Below, piece after piece: positions 40,488 through 49,764 of a stretch of 64,000 nt of DNA; the first letter of the stretch is position 1, and each line of letters begins with the position of its first letter. The translations under genes were made by a program, and so were the position numbers. Source of the DNA: Spongiibacteraceae bacterium (GTDB taxonomy: Bacteria; Pseudomonadota; Gammaproteobacteria; Pseudomonadales; Dasaniaceae); assembly GCA_028280715.1 (NCBI GenBank), contig JANQLG010000036.1, positions 1 through 64,000 of the forward strand, read 5' to 3'. Under the pieces are notes generated by a model. That model made no database searches. It had not been told where the DNA came from and was given only the letters and a program-made list of their open reading frames with translations.

Positions 40488-43475
40488 ATGAGTTTTGCGC
40501 TCTACCAATTATTTCTGATTGGCGCTGTTTACCTACTATTGTTGTTTGGTATTGCGCATATCGCTGAGCGCGGTTGGTTGCCAGAAAGTTTGATTCGTCA
40601 CCCGATGACCTACGTTTTGTCGTTAGGTGTTTATGCCGGAGCCTCGGCTATCTATGGCGTCGTTGGATTGGCGCATAACTATGGTTATGGTTTTCTGACC
40701 TATTATTTGGGTGTGGCCGGTGTGTTTTTCTTTGCTCCGTTGCTGCTCTTCCCTTTGTTAAGAATTGTTCGCACCAATATACACAGTTCCCTGGCCGATG
40801 TGTTGACCTTTCGTTATCACAGCCAGTGGGCGGGATCGTTAATTACGATTTTTATGTTGCTGTCGGTATGGCCTTTGTTGGCGCTACAAATACAGGCGGT
40901 AACCGACAGTTTGATCATATTATCTTCCGAAGATAATAATCTGTATTCTCAGGAAACTCGTCAGTTCGAGTTGGCTTTTCTATTTTGCATTGCACTGTGT
41001 GTTTTTACGATTTCCTTTGGCTCCCGACATTTAACTGTACATGAGCGTCATAACGGTTTGGTTATGGCGATAGCCTTTGAGTCCCTGGTTAAGTTGTTTG
41101 TGTTGCTAGTGGTGGGTGCTGTTGCAGTGTTCCATGTGTTTGGCGGCTTTGATGGTATCGAGCAGTGGTTGCTGCAAAACCCGCAGTATATTTCTAAACT
41201 TTCTGCTTATGAGTTTGAAGCGCCGTCGAGGGCAATGTTGCTGATTTTCTTTTCAGCTGCAGTGGCGATGCCGCATATGTTCCACATGACTTTTGCGGAA
41301 AGCCCGAGTGCTCGCTCATTGTTGACAGCCAGTTGGGGAGTACCTCTGTTTCTGTTGCTGATGAGCCTGCCGGTATTGCCGATATTATGGGCGGGTATAA
41401 AACTGCAACCGGCCATCCCCTCTGAGTATTTTAGTTTGGGAATAGGCATTGAGTTGCAATCCGGGTGGCTGGCGATGTTAGTGTTTGTTGGTGGTTTGTC
41501 GGCGGCTAGTGGTGTGGTCATCGTAACCACACTTGCCTTGGCATCAATGTGTTTGAAGCACTTAATTTTGCCCATTTATCGGCCCAGTACTGATCGGGAT
41601 ATTTACCGTTGGTTGCTGTGGATTCGTCGGGTATTAATTGTATTTATTATTTTGACCGGTTTTGTATTTTTCCGATTTATTGCCGGCAGAGAGACGCTTG
41701 CCGATCTAGGCATAGCCGCCTTTGTAGCAACATTACAGTTTTTACCTGGTGTGATGGCAGCTTTGTATTGGCAGCGTGCTAACCGTATTGGTTTTATCGC
41801 GGGATTAATAACCGGTTTTTTGATTTGGTTCGTCATGCTGTTGCTGCCGATTGTTTCCGATTTTGACTCGTTGGTCATCAGTAATCTGTTTACTAGCATG
41901 CCTGATGAGCAGCGCTGGAGTTTGGTGGCCATAGCATCCTTGGCGATAAATATTGTGGTGTTCGTGATGGTGTCACTCAGTACGCCGATGACAGAGGAAG
42001 AACGAATGGCGGCCGAGGTTTGTTCTACTGACGACTTGAACCGTCCTGCAAGGAGAGTGCTCAGTGTAAATAGTCCTGCGCAAATGAAAGAGAAATTGTC
42101 GGCAGCCCTGGGTATACGGATGGCGCAGCGCGAAGTAGACCGGGCTTTGTCCGAACTGAATTTGCCAGCAAGTGAGCAGCGGCCCTTTGCCTTAAGGCGG
42201 TTGCGTTATCGTCTCGAGGCTAATTTATCAGGGTTGATGGGGCCGGCCGTGGCCAATGATATTGTCAACCGGTTGTTACCCTATGCTTCGGATTTAGGGG
42301 AGAGCTCCGGAGAAGATATCAATTTGATTGAGGGACAGTTGGAATCCTATAAGCGAAATCTGACTGGATTGGCGGCTGATCTCGATAATTTGCGTCGCTA
42401 TCATCGCCAGACCTTACAAAGCTTACCGGTAGGTGTTTGTTCTCTGGGTCGAGATAATGAAATTTTGATGTGGAACGATTCTATCGCGCAATTTACTGGT
42501 ATTGATACTTTTGAAGTTGTCGGCTCCAGTTTGCAGGATTTGCCCGACCCCTGGGGAAATGAGCTGGCGGACTTTTTAGCGACTCAAGAGCGGCACAGCT
42601 ATAAACAGTGTGTTGAGGTGGAGGGGCAGCAGTTCTGGTTTAACCTGCATAAAACTTTGATCGATCCATCAGAGCCTAATGCGGCTATGGGTGATACCAG
42701 TGGACGGGTCATCGTGCTGGAGGATGCGACCGATATTCATTTGTTGGAAGATGAGTTATTGCACAGTGAACGTTTGGCCTCCATAGGGCGATTGGCGGCT
42801 GGTGTGGCTCATGAGATCGGTAACCCGGTGACAGGGATTGCTTGCCTGGCTCAAAATCTGCGGTATGACACCGATAATCCCTCGTCGCTAGAAACCGCCG
42901 ATGAAATCCTGGTGCAGACTGATCGGGTTTCCAAAATCGTACAAACTCTGGTGAATTTTGCCCACTCCGGCAAAGGCGGGCATCAGGCTCTGCAGTCCGT
43001 TAGTATCAAAGATTGTGTCGATGAAGCGATGCATTTGCTACGTTTAAATAAGGATGCCAAGCCGGTACGATTTGAGAATTATTGCGATGAAGCCTGGTAT
43101 GCCTATGCTGATGCCCAACGTCTGTTGCAGGTATTTGTTAACTTACTCAGCAATGCCAGAGATGCCAGCCCAGAGGACAGTTTGGTAAGCGTTAATTGTC
43201 AAAAGGATGGGCAGCAACTGTTGATTCAGGTGGTGGATCGGGGAGTGGGGATCAGCAAGGAGCATCAAGAGCAAATTTTTGATCCCTTCTTTACGACCAA
43301 GGAACCGGGAGAGGGTACCGGGCTTGGACTTTCGCTAGTTTACAGTATTGTTGATGAGCTAAATGGTTCTATTAGTGTGGAAAGCCCGGTGGACCTCGAG
43401 TACGGTGGAACTTGCTTTAGCATTCGCTTAAAACAGTATGAGCGTCATCATGAGCCTGAAGAGGATACGGTATAA
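40488..43475 (+). CDS. cbrA: Sensor histidine kinase with solute:sodium symporter domain, CbrA
   Basis: The 995-residue inner-membrane protein has an N-terminal sodium/solute symporter domain with about 13 helices (about residues 1-500). A linker and PAS domain (LPVGVCSLGRDNEILMWNDS, near 640) follow, then HisKA with the phosphorylated histidine H775 (GVAHEIGNPVTG) and an ATPase domain (LLSNARDASPED, then GEGTGLGLSLVYSI). CbrA and CbrB control carbon and nitrogen source use; CbrA's symporter domain transports histidine in Pseudomonas. It lies upstream of cbrB with a 140-base gap. The identity is well supported by order and architecture. Confidence 0.95.
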   Translation: MSFALYQLFLIGAVYLLLLFGIAHIAERGWLPESLIRHPMTYVLSLGVYAGASAIYGVVGLAHNYGYGFLTYYLGVAGVFFFAPLLLFPLLRIVRTNIHSSLADVLTFRYHSQWAGSLITIFMLLSVWPLLALQIQAVTDSLIILSSEDNNLYSQETRQFELAFLFCIALCVFTISFGSRHLTVHERHNGLVMAIAFESLVKLFVLLVVGAVAVFHVFGGFDGIEQWLLQNPQYISKLSAYEFEAPSRAMLLIFFSAAVAMPHMFHMTFAESPSARSLLTASWGVPLFLLLMSLPVLPILWAGIKLQPAIPSEYFSLGIGIELQSGWLAMLVFVGGLSAASGVVIVTTLALASMCLKHLILPIYRPSTDRDIYRWLLWIRRVLIVFIILTGFVFFRFIAGRETLADLGIAAFVATLQFLPGVMAALYWQRANRIGFIAGLITGFLIWFVMLLLPIVSDFDSLVISNLFTSMPDEQRWSLVAIASLAINIVVFVMVSLSTPMTEEERMAAEVCSTDDLNRPARRVLSVNSPAQMKEKLSAALGIRMAQREVDRALSELNLPASEQRPFALRRLRYRLEANLSGLMGPAVANDIVNRLLPYASDLGESSGEDINLIEGQLESYKRNLTGLAADLDNLRRYHRQTLQSLPVGVCSLGRDNEILMWNDSIAQFTGIDTFEVVGSSLQDLPDPWGNELADFLATQERHSYKQCVEVEGQQFWFNLHKTLIDPSEPNAAMGDTSGRVIVLEDATDIHLLEDELLHSERLASIGRLAAGVAHEIGNPVTGIACLAQNLRYDTDNPSSLETADEILVQTDRVSKIVQTLVNFAHSGKGGHQALQSVSIKDCVDEAMHLLRLNKDAKPVRFENYCDEAWYAYADAQRLLQVFVNLLSNARDASPEDSLVSVNCQKDGQQLLIQVVDRGVGISKEHQEQIFDPFFTTKEPGEGTGLGLSLVYSIVDELNGSISVESPVDLEYGGTCFSIRLKQYERHHEPEEDTV

Positions 43476-43615
43476 AGCCACTTTTTCAGCAATACAACTG
43501 GCAAAAAATGACCAGAAACGTTATGTTACTTTCTAACACAAATGCTCAATAAGCTGATAGGCAGTACTTCGTCATCTGTCAGTGATATTAACCTGTTCAA
43601 ATCATTACTAGCGTT

Positions 43616-45055
43616 ATGGAAAAAATCCTGATTGTTGAAGATGAATCCGTTATCCGTAGCGCCCTGCGAAAGTTATTGGAAAGAAACAATTATAAGGTTG
43701 CTGAAGCCGGTAGTGTTAAAGAGGCGTTAGAGCGTCACGATCTAAGTAGCTTTGATCTGATTGTGAGTGATTTGAGGCTACCTGGCTCGCCTGGCACCGA
43801 CCTGATAAAGCATGCCAATGATGTGCCTGTGCTGATTATGACCAGCTATGCCAGCATGCGATCAGCTGTCGATTCCATGAAGGCCGGTGCGGTTGATTAT
43901 ATCGCCAAACCCTTCGATCACGATGATATCCTCAACGCCATCAAAGCTATTATCGCCAACCATTCCCCTCAAAGTTTACCGAAAGAAAAAAGAGCAACGT
44001 CGAATAAGAGAGGCATGCCCCACTTAGGTGGATTAATTGGTAATTGCCCGGCGATGCTGGAGCTCTATGAATATGTTCGCAAGGTTGCCCCCACTGATAC
44101 CACGGTGTTAGTCCATGGTGAAACGGGTACCGGTAAGGAATTAGTAGCCAAAGCTATTCATGCCAATAGTCAGCGCATTGAGCAACCTTTTATCAGTGTT
44201 AACTGCGCGGCGATTCCGGAAACCTTAATCGAGTCAGAGCTATTCGGTTATGAGAAGGGTGCCTTCACAGGCGCGAATACCAATCGTATGGGGCTAATTG
44301 AAGCAGCTGATGGTGGTACCTTATTTCTCGATGAAATCGGCGAGTTGCCACTTGAAGCACAGGCCCGCTTGCTGCGCTTTATTCAGGAAGATGAAATACG
44401 CCGCATCGGTTCAGTTGAGTCGCGCAAGGTGGATGTGCGTTTAATTTGCGCTACCCACCGTGATCTGAAGTCCCTAGCGCAAACGGGGCAATTCCGTCAG
44501 GATCTTTACTACCGTATTAATGTAATGCAACTAGTATTGCCGCCACTCAGAGAAAGAGGCAAGGACATCCTTGAACTGGCTGAAACGATTTTGGAGAATC
44601 GCTGCCTCGCCAGCCATAAAGAGCCGAAGGTTTTTTCACCTAAGGCGATTCAGGCAATTACCACCTATACCTGGCCCGGCAATGTTAGAGAGCTGGAAAA
44701 TGTTATTGAGCGAGCAGTAATCCTTGCTGAAGGCGACACGATCGATAACGATCTTCTAAACATTGATCTGGAGTTGGTGAACGTTACCCAGATTCGTACC
44801 CGTAAGTCCAAGCCAGAGAGCGCAAGTGGTGCAGTAGCGAAAAGTGTTACAGAGCCTGTTGGTGAAACAGATGCTGAGGATTCTTCGGAAGATTTGTCAT
44901 TGGAGGATTATTTTCAGCGCTTTGTGCTAGAGCATCAGGATTCTATGAGTGAAACTGAATTGGCCAGAAAACTGGGTGTGAGCAGAAAATGTTTGTGGGA
45001 ACGAAGACAGCGTCTTGGGATTCCCCGCCAAAAAAGCGCCAAGTCAGCATCTTAA
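43616..45055 (+). CDS. cbrB: Sigma-54-dependent response regulator CbrB
   Basis: The 479-residue protein has a receiver domain with D52 as phosphoacceptor (DLIVSDLRLPG), an AAA+ sigma-54 activation domain with Walker A (GETGTGKELVAKA), the GAFTGA motif at about 215-220 and DEIGELP, and a C-terminal Fis-type helix-turn-helix (ETELARKLGVSRKCLWERRQ). It activates sigma-54 promoters. Two such promoters with upstream sites follow it at 45.2-45.8 kb, so those are its probable targets. The gene order cbrA-cbrB-sRNA-pcnB is that of Pseudomonas. Confidence 0.96.
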   Translation: MEKILIVEDESVIRSALRKLLERNNYKVAEAGSVKEALERHDLSSFDLIVSDLRLPGSPGTDLIKHANDVPVLIMTSYASMRSAVDSMKAGAVDYIAKPFDHDDILNAIKAIIANHSPQSLPKEKRATSNKRGMPHLGGLIGNCPAMLELYEYVRKVAPTDTTVLVHGETGTGKELVAKAIHANSQRIEQPFISVNCAAIPETLIESELFGYEKGAFTGANTNRMGLIEAADGGTLFLDEIGELPLEAQARLLRFIQEDEIRRIGSVESRKVDVRLICATHRDLKSLAQTGQFRQDLYYRINVMQLVLPPLRERGKDILELAETILENRCLASHKEPKVFSPKAIQAITTYTWPGNVRELENVIERAVILAEGDTIDNDLLNIDLELVNVTQIRTRKSKPESASGAVAKSVTEPVGETDAEDSSEDLSLEDYFQRFVLEHQDSMSETELARKLGVSRKCLWERRQRLGIPRQKSAKSAS

Positions 45056-45232
45056 GTGCACGCCACCGTTATTTAAGAAACATATTCCTACCTGTTCCAT
45101 TCTGATTTGCCCTATCTAAGCCATTAAAAAGTGTGAATAGTGGCATTTTTATGGCGATGCAAAATAATTTTTCACTAACGAAAAAAATTTAAGACCCGAC
45201 GGGCATAAAAAATCATGATGATACTGGTTTGA

Positions 45233-45281
45233 TGTTACTCAATGGTGTGTTTGGTAACAAGTTACGAGTTGATATGTAACA
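45233..45281 (+). promoter_or_regulatory. CbrB-type upstream activating sites, copy 1
   Basis: TGTTAC (45233-45238), 15 bases, GTAACA (45254-45259), 16 bases, GTAACA (45276-45281). The last site ends 73 bases before the -24 GG. CbrB in P. aeruginosa is reported to use a TGTTAC/GTAACA dyad with near-identical spacing. Confidence 0.75.
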
Positions 45282-45352
45282 GGATTCAATACAGATTGTG
45301 ATCCGGGTCTCAATAGCTATTTTAACTGTTTGATTAATAACGTTTTTTTAAG

Positions 45353-45369
45353 TTGGCACGCGTAATGCT
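45353..45369 (+). promoter_or_regulatory. Sigma-54 promoter, copy 1
   Basis: TTGGCACGCGTAATGCT: GG at 45355-45356 and GC at 45367-45368, 10 bases apart, with the TGGCAC consensus. The start point is expected near 45380. Confidence 0.85.
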
Positions 45370-45379
45370 ATTAATTGGC

Positions 45380-45480
45380 CACAATAAAAATAATAAATAA
45401 TAAAAACGCTAAGAATAATAACAATCACGAGACCTGGATGGGGAAGAGAAATCTTCCCTCATCGTATTTCCCCCACTATT
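45380..45480 (+). ncRNA. CrcZ-like small RNA, copy 1 (3' end uncertain)
   Basis: From the expected start the RNA begins with A-rich repeats of AAYAAYAA type (AATAATAAATAATAAAAA and GAATAATAACAAT), the motif by which CrcZ titrates Hfq/Crc. The box GAGACCTGGATGGGG and a hairpin (stem GGGAAGA/TCTTCCC, GAAA loop, 45437-45463) follow. No clean T run follows the hairpin, so the transcript may end here at about 90-100 nt or continue. CrcZ relieves catabolite repression in Pseudomonas. The identity rests on position, promoter and motifs. Confidence 0.7.
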
Positions 45481-45648
45481 CTATCGCTCCTAACACTGTT
45501 CATTAGTTATATATTTCAGCTTGTCGTATTTAATGGATTTGTCAGTCGATACTGGCTGCCGTTGTTATGAATCTATATGACTTGAAATTAGTAGCAGTTC
45601 CCGGCTCATTTCAAAGAGTTTGAAACGGTATTTAATAAGCCTATTTGT

Positions 45649-45697
45649 TGTTACTGAAGAGCATGATTAGTAACAGAGGTCGTGAGAATACGTAACA
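45649..45697 (+). promoter_or_regulatory. CbrB-type upstream activating sites, copy 2
   Basis: TGTTAC (45649-45654), 15 bases, GTAACA (45670-45675), 16 bases, GTAACA (45692-45697): exactly the internal spacing of copy 1. It ends 76 bases before the second -24 GG. Confidence 0.75.
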
Positions 45698-45771
45698 AAA
45701 GCCGCCTTTTGCCGGCCACGTAAACGTAAGGTTTTTGGTGTCGGCCCTTGTCATCAGTGGGCTTAGGTATT

Positions 45772-45788
45772 TTGGCACAGTACCTGCT
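45772..45788 (+). promoter_or_regulatory. Sigma-54 promoter, copy 2
   Basis: TTGGCACAGTACCTGCT: GG at 45774-45775, GC at 45786-45787, 10 bases apart. The start is expected near 45799. Confidence 0.85.
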
Positions 45789-45798
45789 ATTGATGAGA

Positions 45799-45900
45799 AC
45801 ATAATAAGAATAACAGTCAAATAATAAGAACAAGATTTTACTGAGACCTGGATGGGGGAAAACAGCGTTTTCCCTTCATCATTATAAAGTTTCTTCTGCT
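45799..45900 (+). ncRNA. CrcZ/CrcY-like small RNA, copy 2 (3' end uncertain)
   Basis: The RNA would start with ATAATAAGAATAACAG and AAATAATAAGAACAAG, again AAYAAYAA-type. Then comes the same GAGACCTGGATGGGG box and a strong hairpin (GGGAAAAC/GTTTTCCC with outer GATG/CATC, 45851-45880). The sequence between the two modules is not A-rich, so this is a second copy and not an extension. P. putida has two such RNAs, CrcZ and CrcY, at separate places; here they are in tandem. Confidence 0.68.
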
Positions 45901-46041
45901 TTAGTAACTCCTCGGCTCTTTCACGACAATTCCCCATCACGAGTTTTGTGTGTTTATCCTGTAAACAGTTTCTGTGGTACCATCCCGACCTAAATTTATT
46001 GATAAACTAGTCACTTAGCTAACAAGTCGCTGTCCTGGTAA

Positions 46042-47439
46042 ATGCGTGAATTAATCTCTAAAACCTTTCATCGGCTTAAGGTTAATTCGGTGATTTCTGA
46101 CAGGGTAGGTCCAGATCTGAAACCAAGTCTTAACAAACTCCCGCGCGAACAACACGGTATTTCACGTCAGCACATCAGTAATGCGGCTTTACGTGTGATG
46201 TCGCAGTTGCATGATCATGGTCATCAGGCCTTTCTGGTAGGTGGGGGCGTGAGGGATTTATTGCTCGGTGGTCATCCCAAGGATTTTGATGTTGCTACCG
46301 ATGCTACACCTGAGCAGATCAAGGCACTGTTTCGCAACTCCCGGATCATCGGTCGACGTTTCAAAATCGTCCATGTTCGGTTTGGTCGTGAAACTATTGA
46401 GGTTACGACTTTTCGCGGCAGTCATGACACAGTTGAATCGAGCCAGAAAGAAGTCCACCGCAAAAATCAGCAATCGGCTCGCACCAGTGAAGGAATGTTG
46501 CTGAGGGATAATGTTTACGGCACCCTCGAAGAAGATGCGGTGAGGCGAGATTTCACCATCAATGCCCTCTATTACACTTCAGAAGACTATGCAGTTTACG
46601 ACTACACCAATGGTCTTCAGGATTTATCGGATCGAGTAATTCGTATTATTGGTGACCCCGAAACCCGTTACCGGGAGGACCCGGTGAGAATGTTGAGAGC
46701 GGTACGTTTCGCGGCAAAGCTGGATTTTGATATCGCCGATGATACGGCAGAGCCCATTTATCGTTTAGCGTCGTCCTTGCGGGATATTCCTGCGGCCAGG
46801 ATGTTTGAAGAAGTGTTGAAATTATTTATGGCAGGCTACGCGGTAGAAACCTATCAATTGATGCGTGAATTTGGCTTATTTCAACCGCTGTTTCCGGAGA
46901 CCGAGCATCATCTCAATACCGATAGTGATTCATCGCTTATCAACAATGCACTGCATAATACGGATCTGAGAATTCAAGCGGATAAACCGGTGACGCCGGC
47001 GTTTATTTTCGCAGCGCTGTTGTGGCCTGCGGTATCTCATCGAGTGCAACAGCTTAAGTACGAAGGTGTGGGCGAGATTGCAGCTGTACATCAGGCTGCG
47101 CAGGAAGTGATTTACCGGCAACAACAATTTACTGCGATTCCAAAACGATTTGGTATTCCCATGCGTGAAATCTGGGAGCTACAGTTCCGATTACCTTACC
47201 GTGGTGGGCATAGAGCGGCCCAGTTAATGGAGGGGCGTCGTTTCCGCGCTGCCTATGACTTCCTGCTGCTGAGAGAACAGTCCGGTGAGCAAACCGATGG
47301 TTTGGGGCAATGGTGGACCGACTACCAAGTTGCCGATGAGCAGCAGCGTGAAGTTATGTGTCAATCGGTCCCTGGGCACAAGAAGCGAAGACGTCGCCGG
47401 TCTACAAGACGCAATCAACAGCATCGGGACGTTCATTAA
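46042..47439 (+). CDS. pcnB: Poly(A) polymerase I
   Basis: The 465-residue protein has the class II nucleotidyltransferase motif FLVGGGVRDLLLGGHPKDFD with the two catalytic aspartates, and the typical lead-in LPREQHGISRQHIS. FRNSRIIGRRFKIVHVRFG and the basic RNA-binding end (KKRRRRRSTRR) complete it. It polyadenylates RNA 3' ends and so promotes decay. folK follows after 2 bases, as in many gammaproteobacteria. The first ATG gives an N-terminal extension of normal length. Confidence 0.96.
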   Translation: MRELISKTFHRLKVNSVISDRVGPDLKPSLNKLPREQHGISRQHISNAALRVMSQLHDHGHQAFLVGGGVRDLLLGGHPKDFDVATDATPEQIKALFRNSRIIGRRFKIVHVRFGRETIEVTTFRGSHDTVESSQKEVHRKNQQSARTSEGMLLRDNVYGTLEEDAVRRDFTINALYYTSEDYAVYDYTNGLQDLSDRVIRIIGDPETRYREDPVRMLRAVRFAAKLDFDIADDTAEPIYRLASSLRDIPAARMFEEVLKLFMAGYAVETYQLMREFGLFQPLFPETEHHLNTDSDSSLINNALHNTDLRIQADKPVTPAFIFAALLWPAVSHRVQQLKYEGVGEIAAVHQAAQEVIYRQQQFTAIPKRFGIPMREIWELQFRLPYRGGHRAAQLMEGRRFRAAYDFLLLREQSGEQTDGLGQWWTDYQVADEQQREVMCQSVPGHKKRRRRRSTRRNQQHRDVH

Positions 47440-47441
47440 TC

Positions 47442-48008
47442 ATGCAGCAATGTTTCGTCGCACTTGGCAGTAATCTGGGTGACCCTTTGGTTCAGGTGAT
47501 GAAAGCCGTCGAAGCGTTACAGCATCTGCCAGATACTCGTTTACTGGCGCTGTCGTCTTTCTATAGAAGTGTAGCAATTGGTCCGGGTGTACAACCGGAT
47601 TACATCAATGGTGTGGCAGAGCTGGACACCGGCTTAACACCCCATCAGTTGCTGGTTCAATTGCAGCAAATCGAGCAGCAGCATAAACGAGTTCGTACTG
47701 AGCGCTGGGGGCCAAGGACCCTGGATCTGGATATTCTGTTATTTGGCGATCAACTGCTAGATGAGGCTGATTTGACGATTCCTCATCCCAGAATGCAGGA
47801 GCGCAATTTTGTTTTATACCCATTACTAAGTTTGGTGTCGGAATGGCAATTTCCCGATGGCCGCTCTTTATCTGATTTGATCAAAAAGTGCAGTGATGAA
47901 GGATTGAGTTTGGTCGATGAATATTCTTCCCCTACAATATTCGCAAGTAAGAATAAAACCAGTACTGTAGATGCTGATCTTAATACGACCTCAGGAGATG
48001 CCCTGTGA
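47442..48008 (+). CDS. folK: 2-amino-4-hydroxy-6-hydroxymethyldihydropteridine pyrophosphokinase
   Basis: The 188-residue enzyme has the HPPK motifs FVALGSNLGDP, ALSSFYRSVAIGP, and RWGPRTLDLDILLFG with the catalytic aspartates. It activates the pterin in folate synthesis. The ATG at 47442 is 2 bases after the pcnB stop; a longer upstream frame would overlap pcnB deeply and lacks homology. The C-terminal 25 residues are an unusual tail. Confidence 0.95.
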   Translation: MQQCFVALGSNLGDPLVQVMKAVEALQHLPDTRLLALSSFYRSVAIGPGVQPDYINGVAELDTGLTPHQLLVQLQQIEQQHKRVRTERWGPRTLDLDILLFGDQLLDEADLTIPHPRMQERNFVLYPLLSLVSEWQFPDGRSLSDLIKKCSDEGLSLVDEYSSPTIFASKNKTSTVDADLNTTSGDAL

Positions 48009-48685
48009 ATCAGGAAGCTGTAGCGCCTGTTATTAATTTGGATGATCAAACCCTGCCGCGTTACATTGCAATTGAAGGGGCTATTGGTGTGGGAAAAACC
48101 ACTCTGGCTAGACAGCTGGCGCAAACCTTCAATTATCAGGTATTACTCGAGCAGGCTGAAGACAACCCCTTTCTGGAGCGTTTCTACCAAAACCAAAAAA
48201 ACGCGGCACTGGCAACACAGCTTTTCTTTTTGTTTCAGCGTAGCCAGCAAATAGAGGATCTCCGCCAGGACGATATTTTTGAGCCGGTGAGGGTGGCTGA
48301 TTTCTTAATGGAGAAGGATCGCCTATTTGCTCGCATCAATCTGGACGACGATGAGTTCCAGCTTTATGACAAGGTTTACCAGCAGTTAACCATTGATGCG
48401 CCGAAACCGGATTTAGTGATTTACCTGCAGGCATCAGTGGATGTGCTTAACCAGCGTATCCAGACACGAGGCATCAACTACGAGCAGAAAATTTCCAGCG
48501 AGTATTTGCAGAGCATTAACGAAGCCTATAGTGAGTTCTTTCTGTACTACGATGAGGCGCCACTATTAATTGTCAATGCAGATGAGCTGGATGTAGTTAA
48601 CCGGCAGCAGGATTATAATCAGCTGGTTGATCACCTGCTTACCATTCGCAGTGGCCGGCATTATTTTAACCCAACATTCTTCTGA
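48005..48685 (+). CDS. Deoxynucleoside kinase family protein
   Basis: The 226-residue cytosolic protein has a P-loop (YIAIEGAIGVGKTTLARQL), the EQAEDNPFLERFY and LFFLFQRSQQ regions and a DLVIYLQASVDVLNQRIQTRG segment. This is the deoxyguanosine/deoxyadenosine kinase-like family found between folK and panB in many gammaproteobacteria. It would phosphorylate deoxynucleosides with ATP. The start is GTG, overlapping the folK stop by 4 bases. Confidence 0.9.
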   Translation: MNQEAVAPVINLDDQTLPRYIAIEGAIGVGKTTLARQLAQTFNYQVLLEQAEDNPFLERFYQNQKNAALATQLFFLFQRSQQIEDLRQDDIFEPVRVADFLMEKDRLFARINLDDDEFQLYDKVYQQLTIDAPKPDLVIYLQASVDVLNQRIQTRGINYEQKISSEYLQSINEAYSEFFLYYDEAPLLIVNADELDVVNRQQDYNQLVDHLLTIRSGRHYFNPTFF

Positions 48686-48712
48686 ACCCTGGATCGACGA
48701 TAGAGGCAATTT

Positions 48713-49501
48713 ATGTCAAAAGTGACTATCAACACATTGCAGGCGCATAAGCAGGCTGGGGAGAAATTTGCGGTGATCACTACCTATGATGCCACCTTTG
48801 CTCATCTGGTTGAGCAGGCGGGAATCGAAGTGATTTTGGTGGGAGATTCCCTGGGTATGGTGTTGCAGGGGCATCAGAGTACCTTGCCGGTGAGCAATGA
48901 TGATATGGCCTACCATATTGCTTCGGTTAGTCGAGGCTGTGACGCCCCTTTGATTATTGGTGACTTGCCTTTTGGTGCCTATAACACGTGTGAGCAAGCA
49001 CTAGCTAGCTCTACAGTTCTTATGCAGTCAGGTGCTCATATGGTGAAGTTGGAAGGTGGGGAGTGGTTGTTGGGTACTATTTCCGCCCTGGTAGAGCGAG
49101 GTATCCCGGTCTGTGCTCATCTGGGTTTGACGCCACAATCAGTGAATACGCTGGGCGGGTATAAAGTCCAGGGTCGTGAACAGTCTCAAGCCGAGCAGAT
49201 TCTGGAAGATGCCAAGCGAGTAGAAGCAGCTGGCGCTTCACTACTAGTTCTGGAGTGTGTACCTGCCGATCTAGCTGCTCAGATTACGCAGAGTTTACAG
49301 ATTCCGGTGATTGGTATTGGTGCTGGGGCCGGGACTGATGCACAGGTGTTGGTACTTCACGATATGCTGGGTCTTTCCAAGCGTTTGCCCAAGTTTGTCC
49401 ATAACTTTATGGATTCTCAGTCCAATATTCAGGCGGCTCTTTCTGCCTACAATAGTGCTGTCCAGGATGGCTCATTTCCCGGGCCTGAACATAGCTTCTG
49501 A
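48713..49501 (+). CDS. panB: 3-methyl-2-oxobutanoate hydroxymethyltransferase
   Basis: The 262-residue enzyme makes ketopantoate from 2-oxoisovalerate and methylenetetrahydrofolate, the first committed step to pantothenate. Landmarks: [40 protein letters not shown] and [16 protein letters not shown]. It stands 27 bases after the kinase gene and is likely cotranscribed with it. Confidence 0.97.
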   Translation: MSKVTINTLQAHKQAGEKFAVITTYDATFAHLVEQAGIEVILVGDSLGMVLQGHQSTLPVSNDDMAYHIASVSRGCDAPLIIGDLPFGAYNTCEQALASSTVLMQSGAHMVKLEGGEWLLGTISALVERGIPVCAHLGLTPQSVNTLGGYKVQGREQSQAEQILEDAKRVEAAGASLLVLECVPADLAAQITQSLQIPVIGIGAGAGTDAQVLVLHDMLGLSKRLPKFVHNFMDSQSNIQAALSAYNSAVQDGSFPGPEHSF

Positions 49502-49764
49502 GTATTTTTTGTTACTTTTTGTACCTGTTAATTGGTGCTTCCTTTAGTAACAAATAGTCTATAATTTTGCCTAATTAGCATTGAACCTCGGTTTTGATTG
49601 CGGCATACTTCCCCGCCACTGGAAATATGGTCAATTAGTGTTCGTATTTTATGGTGAAAAGGCAGTGCTTCAGGGCGTTTTGCTCAAATGAAGTGCACAC
49701 AGCAACCTGCATCAATTCTCGCTGATAGGCTTAGCGATGCATATCAAGTAGGAAGTTGGGTGGA

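Larger units (their letters stand above)
45056..46041. other. cbrB-pcnB intergenic region with two sRNA modules
   Basis: This 986-base non-coding region holds two tandem copies of the same layout: TGTTAC/GTAACA sites, a GG-N10-GC sigma-54 promoter, an A-rich stretch and a conserved hairpin. Two short frames on the minus strand over 45641-45940 cross the second module and are not genes. In Pseudomonas this interval encodes CrcZ. Confidence 0.85.

Noticed and set aside
45299-45326. TGATCC near 45299 as another ECF11 promoter
   Set aside because: The base pattern 16 bases on is TTTAAC, not CGTA, and the sigma-54 promoter accounts for transcription.
45641-45940. Short minus-strand frames after cbrB
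   Set aside because: They cross the second sRNA promoter and hairpin, which explain the sequence better.
47358-47441. N-terminal extension of folK
   Set aside because: It overlaps pcnB and FolK proteins begin at the equivalent of the ATG at 47442.
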